Positions 35,744 to 42,286 of a DNA stretch of 64,000 nt are shown here, piece after piece; the first letter of the stretch is position 1; the number at the start of each line of letters is the position of its first letter. Under the pieces are notes generated by a model. The model ran no database searches. It worked only from the letters and a program-made list of their open reading frames with translations, and had not been told where the DNA came from. Made by a program: the position numbers and the translations under genes. Source of the DNA: Bacillota bacterium (lineage in GTDB: Bacteria; Bacillota; Bacilli; Paenibacillales; NBRC-103111); assembly GCA_023393235.1 (NCBI GenBank), contig JAEWMH010000038.1:44211-108210 (forward strand), read 5' to 3'.

Positions 35744-36070
35744 TTATTCTACTTTCTCTCCGTCCTGCTTCTCCAACCGGGCAATGGCCAGCTCCAACAC
35801 GGCAATTCTGCGCTCCAGAGCTTTCACTTCGTCCTGAGAGGCAATACCCCTCTCCTTCAGAATGCTTTGTACCTTGTCATTGATGGTTTGGTCCATACGG
35901 GCCTTGGCCTCGCTGCCTTTGCTCAGAAGCTCCTCCAGAAATTCACCGGATTCCGCGCGGCTGACCTCCCCTTTTTTGACCAGCTCTTCCACGGTTTTTT
36001 CGATTTGCTCCTTGCTTGCAACAGCCAGCCCCAAACCCAGGGATACGGCACGGTGAAGCATGTCTCTCAT
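35744..36070 (-). CDS. Phasin-like coiled-coil protein
   Basis: 108 residues starting at the ATG at 36070 (preceded by AAAGGAG; the longer frame has no ribosome-binding site). An amphipathic N-terminal helix (MLHRAVSLGLGLAVASKEQIEKTVEELVKKGEVS) leads into a coiled coil ending in EVKALERRIAVLELAIARLEKQ. This is the layout of polyhydroxyalkanoate granule-associated (phasin) and related proteins, but no PHA synthase is in the window. It is the first gene of a two-gene unit with the UbiB-type kinase and may present lipids or act as its partner. Confidence 0.8.
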   Translation of the reverse strand: MRDMLHRAVSLGLGLAVASKEQIEKTVEELVKKGEVSRAESGEFLEELLSKGSEAKARMDQTINDKVQSILKERGIASQDEVKALERRIAVLELAIARLEKQDGEKVE

Positions 36071-36173
36071 AACAGAACACTCTCCTTTACATGGGATTGT
36101 ATTGGTGTGGGTATGATTCTTATTATAGCATATCCAAAGGAAATGATTGTCAAGCACAAGCAGGCATCCGGAG

Positions 36174-36199
36174 GTTTCAGGAGCTATGCCTCCGGGTAT
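36174..36199 (+). promoter_or_regulatory. SigB promoter of ytxH (perfect -10)
   Basis: GTTTCA, 14-base spacer, GGGTAT: five of six and six of six to the B. subtilis SigB consensus GTTTAA-N12-15-GGGTAT. It lies 32 bases ahead of the ytxH start. Confidence 0.85.
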
Positions 36200-36231
36200 A
36201 AAAAGGTAACCAAGCGAAAGGAGAGATGAAC

Positions 36232-36759
36232 ATGGAAGCGACTCAAACCAAAAGCACTGGATTATTGAAGGGCCTGCTGGCAGGTGGGCTTATCGGCGCC
36301 GCCGCCGGTCTGTTATTCGCCCCGCGCGCGGGTAAAGATACACGAGCTAAGCTGAATGAGGATATGACCAAAATCAAGGAACGCTCTGCGGAGTGGATGA
36401 GCATGGCCCAGGAGAAAGCCGTCGGACTGGCGGAAACCGCCAAGGAAACCAGCTTGAACAAACTCCAGGAAACCAAGGATATGGCAGGGTCCGCCGTGGA
36501 TTCCCTCAAAAGCACGGTCACTGATCTAAAGGACTCCGCCAATACCATTATCGGCACCATTAAGAATGAAGCCGAGAATGCCAAGGAAAGCGTCAAGGCT
36601 AATGCCGAGGAGGCCAAGGAAAAGCTGAATGAATCCGATAACAGCTCCCTGGCACAGAATGAAGAGGAAATGAAGAAGCTAGGCAAGGAAATGGACGCCA
36701 TGAAAACCAATTCCGAATTGAAAAAGGATGGATTTGTATCCGATCCTTCCCAAAGGTAA
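36232..36759 (+). CDS. YtxH-family general stress protein
   Basis: 175 residues. The N-terminal membrane-associated glycine-rich segment (LLKGLLAGGLIGAAAGLLFAPRAGKDTR) is diagnostic for YtxH; the rest is a long amphipathic, Lys/Glu/Ala-rich helix (NEAENAKESVKANAEEAKEKLNESDN), LEA-like. Homologues are SigB-controlled general stress proteins in Bacillus. An almost perfect SigB promoter lies just upstream. The ATG at 36232 is 8 bases after AAAGGAG, preferred over the one at 36226. A strong terminator follows. Confidence 0.9.
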   Translation: MEATQTKSTGLLKGLLAGGLIGAAAGLLFAPRAGKDTRAKLNEDMTKIKERSAEWMSMAQEKAVGLAETAKETSLNKLQETKDMAGSAVDSLKSTVTDLKDSANTIIGTIKNEAENAKESVKANAEEAKEKLNESDNSSLAQNEEEMKKLGKEMDAMKTNSELKKDGFVSDPSQR

Positions 36760-36783
36760 TGTAACCGCATAGAAGAAAATCTG

Positions 36784-36809
36784 GCCGGGAGCCCTGCTCC
36801 CGGCTTTTA
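36784..36809 (+). terminator. Terminator of ytxH
   Basis: GCCGGGAGC / GCTCCCGGC around a 3-base loop, followed by TTTT. Confidence 0.9.
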
Positions 36810-36867
36810 CATTTGCGTCCAGCCCGTACTGCGCCTGGGTATACACACAAACCCAGGAATACAAACA

Positions 36868-36902
36868 AACCTCTTCGTGCCGTAAGGCAGGAAGAGGTTG
36901 TT
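36868..36902 (-). terminator. Possible terminator of the sigB operon
   Basis: AACCTCTTC / GAAGAGGTT read on the minus strand, followed by TTGTTTGT. It lies about 37 bases after the sigB stop. Confidence 0.55.
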
Positions 36903-36938
36903 GTTGTCATGCTTTTATGCGGAGAGATGATTTAGCCT

Positions 36939-37724
36939 CTACCCGCTCTCCAACTCCCGCTCAGGATCAGCCAGCAGCAGCCGAAGCTTGTCCATAGCCC
37001 TTCTTTGGATACGGGAGATGCTCATCTGGGAAACCCCCAGTTCCTCCGCAATATGCCGCTGGGACCTGCCCTCGGTATAAGCCATCTGCAGCACCTTCCG
37101 CTCTTCCGGCTTCAGCTGCTCCATAGCTTGCTCCAGGTCAAGACGCTCCTCTAAGGACTGGTAATCGTCCCTCTCCTCCCGGATCATATCCGCCAGGGTT
37201 GCGCCGGCTTCATCAGCGAACAGCGGCGTGTCCAGGGACAGGGATTGGTAACAATCCCATCCCACCAGAATCTGGATGGTCTCTTCTTCTGAAAGTTCCA
37301 GATATGCGGCGATTTCATCCACCTGGGGCGAACGCTCCAGCTTCAGGGACAGCTCGTCCAACGCCTGCTGGAGGGCATGCCCCTTCTCCTTAATCCGGCG
37401 GGGAACCTGAACGTACCAGGATTTATCCCGCAGATAGTTCTTCATATGCCCTACTATGCTTTTCATCGCATAAGCTTCAAAAGGGATAGAAAAAGACGGA
37501 TCATAGGAGTTGAATAAGCGGAACATGGACATCTGCCCCACCTGGAACAAATCCTCGAACATATCCTTGCGGTTTCGCGACAGACGTCCCGCCGCCATAC
37601 GGATCATACCTTCATAATGCTTGAGCAGCACTTCCGCCGTATCTTTGCTTCCGGATTCCCGGTAGCTGGACAGAAGTGCCTCCGCATCAATCGGAGCCTC
37701 TTCTTCCGGCAGTTTTCTGATCAT
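36939..37724 (-). CDS. sigB: RNA polymerase sigma factor of the SigB/SigF/SigG group
   Basis: 261 residues. Region 2 (MFEDLFQVGQMSMFRLFNSYDPS, FEAYAMKSIVGHMKNYLRDKSWYVQVPRR), region 3 and region 4 (LKPEERKVLQMAYTEGRSQRHIAEELGVSQMSISRIQRRAMDKLR) are intact. It directs the polymerase to general stress promoters; the promoters found at 36174 and 39031 fit this specificity. Its ATG overlaps the rsbW stop (ATGA). As in Bacillus, anti-sigma and anti-anti-sigma genes precede it. SigF is a possible alternative, but the lack of sporulation partners and the SigB-type promoters argue for SigB. Confidence 0.93.
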   Translation of the reverse strand: MIRKLPEEEAPIDAEALLSSYRESGSKDTAEVLLKHYEGMIRMAAGRLSRNRKDMFEDLFQVGQMSMFRLFNSYDPSFSIPFEAYAMKSIVGHMKNYLRDKSWYVQVPRRIKEKGHALQQALDELSLKLERSPQVDEIAAYLELSEEETIQILVGWDCYQSLSLDTPLFADEAGATLADMIREERDDYQSLEERLDLEQAMEQLKPEERKVLQMAYTEGRSQRHIAEELGVSQMSISRIQRRAMDKLRLLLADPERELESG

Positions 37725-38173
37725 ATGACCACACCGCTTCCATTCAGAAGTTTGGTCAGAATCACCTCTGTTCCAGCCTCTGTGCGGATTTCCACGTCAT
37801 CCACCAACGCTTGCATCAGATACAGGCCCAAACCGCCTGCATGCATTTCCGACAGGGACTTATCCGTAATGGTCACGGGTACACGGTTGCAGGCTTCGGA
37901 GGAATTGAAGCTCCGGCCCTCATCCTGCACAATTATCCGAAGATAACGGGGAGCGGCTTCGAAGACAATCTTCATGACGCCTTCTTCCCCATCCGAATAG
38001 GCATGAAGAACCGCATTGTTGCAGGCCTCGCCTACAGCGACCTTCAAATCCTCAATATCCTCGAAGTTGAAGCCCATCCGCACGGCAATCCCGTACAGAG
38101 CCAGGCGCACAACCTCTATGTATTGTGATTTTGCCGGCAGGGACATAACAATTTTATCCTTTTGTACGTTCAT
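37721..38173 (-). CDS. rsbW: Anti-sigma factor / serine kinase RsbW
   Basis: About 150 residues from the ATG at 38173 (AAAAGGA upstream). It belongs to the GHKL ATPase fold: N-box VGEACNNAVLHAY, G1 box VQDEGRSF and G2 box GGLGLYLMQALVD. RsbW binds SigB to keep it silent and phosphorylates RsbV. It is between rsbV and sigB, overlapping the sigB start by four bases. Confidence 0.93.
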   Translation of the reverse strand: MNVQKDKIVMSLPAKSQYIEVVRLALYGIAVRMGFNFEDIEDLKVAVGEACNNAVLHAYSDGEEGVMKIVFEAAPRYLRIIVQDEGRSFNSSEACNRVPVTITDKSLSEMHAGGLGLYLMQALVDDVEIRTEAGTEVILTKLLNGSGVVI

Positions 38174-38199
38174 AGAAGTACCATTCCTTTTCATGAATT

Positions 38200-38526
38200 C
38201 TACACTGCATTATCGGTGAGAAACTTACTGATGCCGGCAATATCGAATAATCGGTTAATGTGGGACGGGATGTTCCGGATTTCGAAGCCCGCCTTGATTT
38301 CAGCCCGTGCTTTGATCACCACCAGGATGATGCCGATGCCCGTGCTGTCAATGTAGCGGAGATCCTTGAAGTCAAATACCAGCTTGCGGTCAGGTTCATA
38401 AAGATAGGGGTCCAACTCCCCCTGCAATTCGCATGCACGGGACAAGTCGAACTCCCCAATAAATACAAAGGTGACGGAATTCTCGGACATATGTTTTACC
38501 AACCGAAAAGATTTGATCATGCTCAC
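38200..38526 (-). CDS. rsbV: Anti-anti-sigma factor RsbV (STAS domain)
   Basis: About 108 residues. The STAS domain contains the phosphorylation segment DLRYIDSTGIGIILVV, with the Ser as the site used by RsbW. Unphosphorylated RsbV releases SigB. The start is uncertain: several in-frame codons crowd the AGGAGG site; GTG at 38526 has the best spacing, with ATG at 38520 as the alternative. The order rsbV-rsbW-sigB is the one known from Bacillus. Confidence 0.9.
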   Translation of the reverse strand: MSMIKSFRLVKHMSENSVTFVFIGEFDLSRACELQGELDPYLYEPDRKLVFDFKDLRYIDSTGIGIILVVIKARAEIKAGFEIRNIPSHINRLFDIAGISKFLTDNAV

Positions 38527-38543
38527 ACTCATTCCCTCCTGCG

Positions 38544-39008
38544 TCATGTTCTAGCCGTTAGCCGTTTGGAATCCTCGGAACGCTTGGAGCCGTTTAAGTT
38601 CTGGACGAATTTCCCGGCAGTCAATAACCATGCGGCCAGATTAGATTTTGTGGCCTCTGCCGTTTCCTTCTTTTCGTCGAGCTTATGGCGAAGTGTTCTG
38701 CTGACTGAAGCGGCGGTTTGCCGTATTGTCAATGTGGCGCCGGCAGCCATTCTGCCGATTTCGCCGATGGTCTGGAATGCACTGTGCAGCTCCGCCATCT
38801 TAGTTTTTACATCATAGGTTACATCGTTTACGCCTTGAATGGTTTCTTTCACTTCACCTGACAAGGCATTGAGCTGAATGCGGGTTTCATCCGTCAGCAT
38901 CCCGATTTTGTTGAGAGCTGCCCTCGCCTCTTTCAAGGTCCGGACAAGTGCTACAATCAACACCACTACTGCTACGGTAAGAACTGCTGCGCTTATCTGG
39001 ATTATCAT
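38544..39008 (-). CDS. DUF948 membrane-tethered protein, first gene of the sigB operon
   Basis: 154 residues. One N-terminal membrane segment (ISAAVLTVAVVVLIVALVRTL) is followed by a long coiled-coil region typical of DUF948 (ETRIQLNALSGEVKETIQGVNDVTYDVKTKMAEL) and a variable tail. These proteins occur with YtxH proteins in many Bacillales and are usually stress-linked. AGGAGGG at a 7-base spacing supports the ATG at 39008. It lies directly behind a SigB promoter and ahead of rsbV, so it is probably co-expressed with the SigB module. Confidence 0.88.
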   Translation of the reverse strand: MIIQISAAVLTVAVVVLIVALVRTLKEARAALNKIGMLTDETRIQLNALSGEVKETIQGVNDVTYDVKTKMAELHSAFQTIGEIGRMAAGATLTIRQTAASVSRTLRHKLDEKKETAEATKSNLAAWLLTAGKFVQNLNGSKRSEDSKRLTART

Positions 39009-39030
39009 GTGCATCCCTCCTGTGAGTTTT

Positions 39031-39055
39031 TAACCCGATGCAGGAAGGATGAAAC
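39031..39055 (-). promoter_or_regulatory. SigB promoter of the DUF948-rsbV-rsbW-sigB operon
   Basis: Read on the minus strand: GTTTCA, 13-base spacer, GGGTTA. Five of six matches in each box to the SigB consensus. It lies 22 bases from the DUF948 start and would give positive autoregulation of sigB. Confidence 0.8.
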
Positions 39056-39088
39056 GTCTTGTTTTCATTTTCCCAAAAAATCTTAGCT

Positions 39089-39114
39089 GTTTCAATCCCA
39101 ATCAAATAGGTTTA
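39089..39114 (+). promoter_or_regulatory. Possible SigB promoter of dps
   Basis: GTTTCA, 14-base spacer, GGTTTA. The -10 is a weaker match to GGGTAT. It lies about 46 bases ahead of the dps start, back to back with the sigB operon promoter. Confidence 0.5.
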
Positions 39115-39160
39115 TAGAGTTCATAGGATTTATGAAGCCAATCAAAAGGAGGAATTAACA

Positions 39161-39634
39161 ATGGCAAAAGTGATGATGAAAACCGGCTCGCGCGCCGAGG
39201 CCAAACCGGTGTTGGAGAGCCTCAATAAACAAGTAGCCGAATGGACTGTCCTTTATATGAAGTGGCATCATTATCATTGGTATCTGACAGGGGAAAGCTT
39301 CTTCACACTCCACGAGAAATTCGAGCAGCTTTACAATGAAGCCGCGCTGAACCTGGACGAGCTGGCGGAGCGCATGCTGGCGCTTGACGGCGCCCCTGCC
39401 TCTACCCTGAAGGAATGTCTGTCTCTGGCCACTATCAAGGAAGCCACCGGCAAGGAGAACCCCACCCAGATGGTAGAATCCGCGTGGAAGGACCTGGAGT
39501 ATATTGCCGAGGAGCTCTCCAAGGGCATTGAGCTTGCGGATGAAAACAAGGATGATCCCACAGCCGATATGCTGACCAGCCTGAAGGGCAAAGTAGAGAA
39601 GCATATCTGGATGCTGAAGTCCTATCTGAAATAA
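39161..39634 (+). CDS. dps: Dps-family ferritin-like protein (copy 1)
   Basis: 157 residues, with an N-terminal extension of about 15 residues compared with the other two copies in this window. Ferroxidase-centre ligands lie in KWHHYHWYLTGESFFTLHEKFEQLYNEAALNLDELAER. Such proteins form 12-mers that store iron, consume hydrogen peroxide and coat DNA. Next to the sigB operon and behind a SigB-like promoter, it is a good candidate for the general stress regulon. GGAGG stands ahead of the ATG. Confidence 0.93.
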   Translation: MAKVMMKTGSRAEAKPVLESLNKQVAEWTVLYMKWHHYHWYLTGESFFTLHEKFEQLYNEAALNLDELAERMLALDGAPASTLKECLSLATIKEATGKENPTQMVESAWKDLEYIAEELSKGIELADENKDDPTADMLTSLKGKVEKHIWMLKSYLK

Positions 39635-39650
39635 AGGCGAAGGCCATACG

Positions 39651-39678
39651 GGCCGTCCTTCACAGGGCGGCTCTTTTT
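39651..39678 (+). terminator. Terminator of dps copy 1
   Basis: GCCGTCC / GGGCGGC (one G-T pair) around TTCACA, followed by CTCTTTTT. Confidence 0.75.
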
Positions 39679-39704
39679 ATGGCCTCTCACCCGGACACAA
39701 AAAA

Positions 39705-39745
39705 ACCGCAGGTATACAGCTGAAGTGTTCAGCTATATACCGACG
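39705..39745 (-). terminator. Terminator overlapping the end of the SmpA-like gene
   Basis: GGTATATAGCTGAA / TTCAGCTGTATACC read on the minus strand around a 4-base loop, followed by TGCGG and seven T. It spans the stop codon at 39733. Confidence 0.75.
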
Positions 39746-40323
39746 GCATCGAAGAAGTGTACGGACTGGATCTGGCCGGTCGCAGGATCGGTATAAAACT
39801 TGACTGCGCCGAATCCGCGTTTGTAGCCCCATCCATCCTCAGCATCAAAATCCGGTTCGCCCAGCGCTTCCTTTAGCGCTCCCGTCTCAAATGAATGCGG
39901 GATTCCGTCAATGTTGACGGTTGCCGCTTCTGCCGAGACCTCCACATACAGAAGATCACCGCCGCGGAATGCTACATCAATAGCACCGTAATCATAAACC
40001 TCCAGGTCGCTTAACCGGGAATCGGAGTGAATGGCGAGAGGCTGCCCTTTTTTGCGGATCAGCTCCATCATACTGTCTCCAAGCCCGATTCCTTCCACGG
40101 AAGCCAAACGTAGCGGCTCCTTCTTCTGCTCCGGAGGCGTTGGCGGGGCTTCATTCGCCACTGCTATGGCAGGGAAAACCTGCGGCGCTGCGGCATAAAC
40201 TGCGGCCTGCTCCGTACGAATTTCCGGCAGAGGCGGAAGGATGTCCGCATAGATCGCGATCCATCCTCCTGCCAAGGCAGCTAACCCGCCGGCAGACAAC
40301 ATAAATTTTAGGCCTGCCGTCAT
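39733..40323 (-). CDS. Membrane-anchored protein with a BamE/SmpA-like domain
   Basis: 196 residues. A single N-terminal hydrophobic helix (FMLSAGGLAALAGGWIAIYA) is followed by a Pro-rich linker and a C-terminal domain (IGLGDSMMELIRKKGQPL, GGDLLYVEVSAEAATVNIDGIPHSF, ALKEALGEPDFDAEDGWGYK). The pattern "G-short-helix-GxP" appears twice and recalls the BamE/SmpA fold found in Gram-positive surface proteins; I infer this from pattern only. It is the last gene of the stress-signalling operon, after yflT-like. Confidence 0.72.
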   Translation of the reverse strand: MTAGLKFMLSAGGLAALAGGWIAIYADILPPLPEIRTEQAAVYAAAPQVFPAIAVANEAPPTPPEQKKEPLRLASVEGIGLGDSMMELIRKKGQPLAIHSDSRLSDLEVYDYGAIDVAFRGGDLLYVEVSAEAATVNIDGIPHSFETGALKEALGEPDFDAEDGWGYKRGFGAVKFYTDPATGQIQSVHFFDAVGI

Positions 40324-40371
40324 GGACGCTCACCCTTTCTGGCGTTCAGCCGTTGCTGGAATGGCCTTTGA

Positions 40372-40818
40372 TTATCTGAGTCGATCCTCCGGGCTTCCGG
40401 CAAACAGCAGCGGATTTACCACAGGCGGGGTAAGGACATTATCCTTTTCTGGCGGACGTTCACTCTCAATCCCGCTATCCTGCGGACCAGCCTCCACCTC
40501 TGCCGGCCACGTCAGCACCAGGATGTCACCTGCGGCCAGCATCCGTTCATAATGGGCTGCATCTGTCTCTGATACACCCAGGGATTTCATCTTGGCAATC
40601 AGCTCATCTCCGCGGGAACGGAAGATATTGGCAACTGTCTGGATAATACCCTGCTCCGTCATTCCCACCTTGTTGATTTCCGTATTCTCCGCAATGGCGT
40701 CGGTACGGTCGGTATTGTATGCCAGGGCATAAATACTATCCGTATGGTAGCCTTCTTGTGTTAATTGACGGATAAAGTCATTGGCTTCCTCTTCGTTTCG
40801 GACCAGTTTGATTGTCAT
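40372..40818 (-). CDS. YflT-like general stress protein (heat-induced 17 kDa family)
   Basis: 148 residues. The N-terminal half matches the YflT/general stress protein 17M type: MTIKLVRNEEEANDFIRQLTQEGYHTDSIYALAYNTDRTDAIAENTEIN followed by FRSRGDELIAKMKSLGVSETDAAHYERMLAAGDILVLTW. The C-terminal 40 residues are a disordered Pro/Glu-rich tail. In Bacillus this family belongs to the SigB regulon. It lies 13 bases after the 39-residue gene and probably in one operon with the sensor kinases. Confidence 0.85.
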   Translation of the reverse strand: MTIKLVRNEEEANDFIRQLTQEGYHTDSIYALAYNTDRTDAIAENTEINKVGMTEQGIIQTVANIFRSRGDELIAKMKSLGVSETDAAHYERMLAAGDILVLTWPAEVEAGPQDSGIESERPPEKDNVLTPPVVNPLLFAGSPEDRLR

Positions 40819-40831
40819 GGGTAACGCCTCC

Positions 40832-40951
40832 TTATGACCCGCCGGAGCGGATTTTGGATTTACGCGGTTCCATAAGCTTAGATACGATTTTCGGCACCAG
40901 GGCGATTAACACGCCGGTTATCACCTTTTGCATCATAGCCCGGGAGTTCAT
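40832..40951 (-). CDS. 39-residue small membrane-active peptide
   Basis: Starts at the ATG at 40951, seven bases after AGGAGGG. The peptide MNSRAMMQKVITGVLIALVPKIVSKLMEPRKSKIRSGGS-like sequence has one hydrophobic, amphipathic helix (VITGVLIALVPKIVSKL) and a basic tail. It has no recognised family. It sits 13 bases ahead of the YflT-like gene. The tight fit between two stress genes and a strong ribosome-binding site make it likely to be real. Confidence 0.65.
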   Translation of the reverse strand: MNSRAMMQKVITGVLIALVPKIVSKLMEPRKSKIRSGGS

Positions 40952-41024
40952 AACAATCCCTCCTAAATGTGCGGGCACCCCGTATATTCCGGGGAGCGGG
41001 AAGCGTAGGCATCGGCTTGTTTCC

Positions 41025-42284
41025 TTAACCACCGCTTCTTACTTGAGTATTACCCGTGTACATGGAGTCCGAAACAGAGGCCCCCGTCTGGGGAACCATC
41101 AGGCAAACCGTAAAAATAAAGGTGGCCCCTTGGCCGGAGGCGGCATGCTCAAACCGGATATTCCCGCCCATCAGCTCCACCAGAAGCTTACAGATGGACA
41201 GCCCAAGACCTGTACCGTCATGATTGCGGGTCATATATGGGGACAACTGGGTGAACGGGCGGAACAGCTCCTCCTCCCTGCCAGGGGGAATGCCCTCTCC
41301 CGTGTCGGTGATCTCAAACTCCACCCATTGGACAGACCCGGAGGTATCGATAGAAGGCTTCGCCGGGGTATAGGGACGCATGATGATGGATACGGAGCCC
41401 TTATTGGTAAACTTGACTGCATTGCCAATCAGATTCATGAAAATCTGACGCAGCCTTGCTTCATCCCCGCTGACCAGATTGTCCACCTCCGGGGCAAGCT
41501 CCAGAATCAGCTCAACCCCTTTAAGCCTTGCCTTCGCCTGGAACAGATCCACCGTCTCCATCACCGTGGTATGGAGATCAAAGGGAGAATCGGAGAGATT
41601 CAGCTTGCCCGTTTCCATTTTGGCGAAATCCAGAATATCGTTCAGCATCCGGAGCAGCGAATCACCGCTGCTTTTGATGGTTTCCACATACATACGCTGC
41701 TCATCGTCCAGCTGAGTCCCGAGCAGTAGATCAGCCACGCCGATGACACCATTCAAGGGTGTACGGATTTCATGGCTCATGGTCGCCAAAAAGCGGGTTT
41801 TCACCAAGGAAGCGGCATGAACCTCGATATTGGCCTTCTCCAGGTCCATGGTCTGCTGATGCAGCAGCTCCTTCTGCAGCTGCAGCTTCATGTTAGTCCG
41901 GTGCAGGCGGACAAAACCGTCGATTTTGGACTTCAGCATTTCCGGTACAAAGGGCTTGCGGATATAATCAATGGCACCCAATGCGTACGCGGAAAAATAA
42001 ACCGCAGGGTCTTGGTCCGCAGCGGTAATAAAGATGATGGGCGTATCCCGGGAGCGCTCTCTCATTTTGATATACTTCGCCGTCTCCAGACCGTCCATAT
42101 CAGGCATTTGCACATCCAGCACAATAACGGCAAAATCGCCTTGAAGCACCTTGCGCAGCGCTTCGTGACCCGAGGAGGCCTTCACCAGCTGGTAGCTTTC
42201 ATCGGAAAGCACCGCCTCCAGGGCAAGCAGATTTTCGGGGTGGTCATCCACCAGCAGTATTTGAACAGGGGACGCGGGTTCCAC
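41025..42284 (-). CDS. Response-regulator/histidine-kinase fusion (REC-HisKA-HATPase)
   Basis: About 419 residues. An N-terminal receiver domain (ILLVDDHPENLLALEAVL, phosphoacceptor Asp in IVLDVQMPDMDG, FITAADQD, RKPF) is joined by a coiled coil to HisKA with ATMSHEIRTPLNGVIG and a HATPase (NLIGNAVKFTNKG, ITDTGEGIPPGRE, DGTGLGLSICKLLVE). It has no membrane segment, so it is a cytosolic relay. The start overlaps the hybrid kinase stop region; GTG at 42284 has the better spacing from AAGGAGG than the ATG at 42290. It probably accepts phosphate from the neighbouring kinase or reports on it. Confidence 0.9.
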   Translation of the reverse strand: MEPASPVQILLVDDHPENLLALEAVLSDESYQLVKASSGHEALRKVLQGDFAVIVLDVQMPDMDGLETAKYIKMRERSRDTPIIFITAADQDPAVYFSAYALGAIDYIRKPFVPEMLKSKIDGFVRLHRTNMKLQLQKELLHQQTMDLEKANIEVHAASLVKTRFLATMSHEIRTPLNGVIGVADLLLGTQLDDEQRMYVETIKSSGDSLLRMLNDILDFAKMETGKLNLSDSPFDLHTTVMETVDLFQAKARLKGVELILELAPEVDNLVSGDEARLRQIFMNLIGNAVKFTNKGSVSIIMRPYTPAKPSIDTSGSVQWVEFEITDTGEGIPPGREEELFRPFTQLSPYMTRNHDGTGLGLSICKLLVELMGGNIRFEHAASGQGATFIFTVCLMVPQTGASVSDSMYTGNTQVRSGG

Positions 42285-42286
42285 CT

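Noticed and set aside
35048..36229. 393-codon frame on the plus strand
   Set aside because: It crosses antisense of both the UbiB-type kinase and the phasin-like gene, which are well supported.
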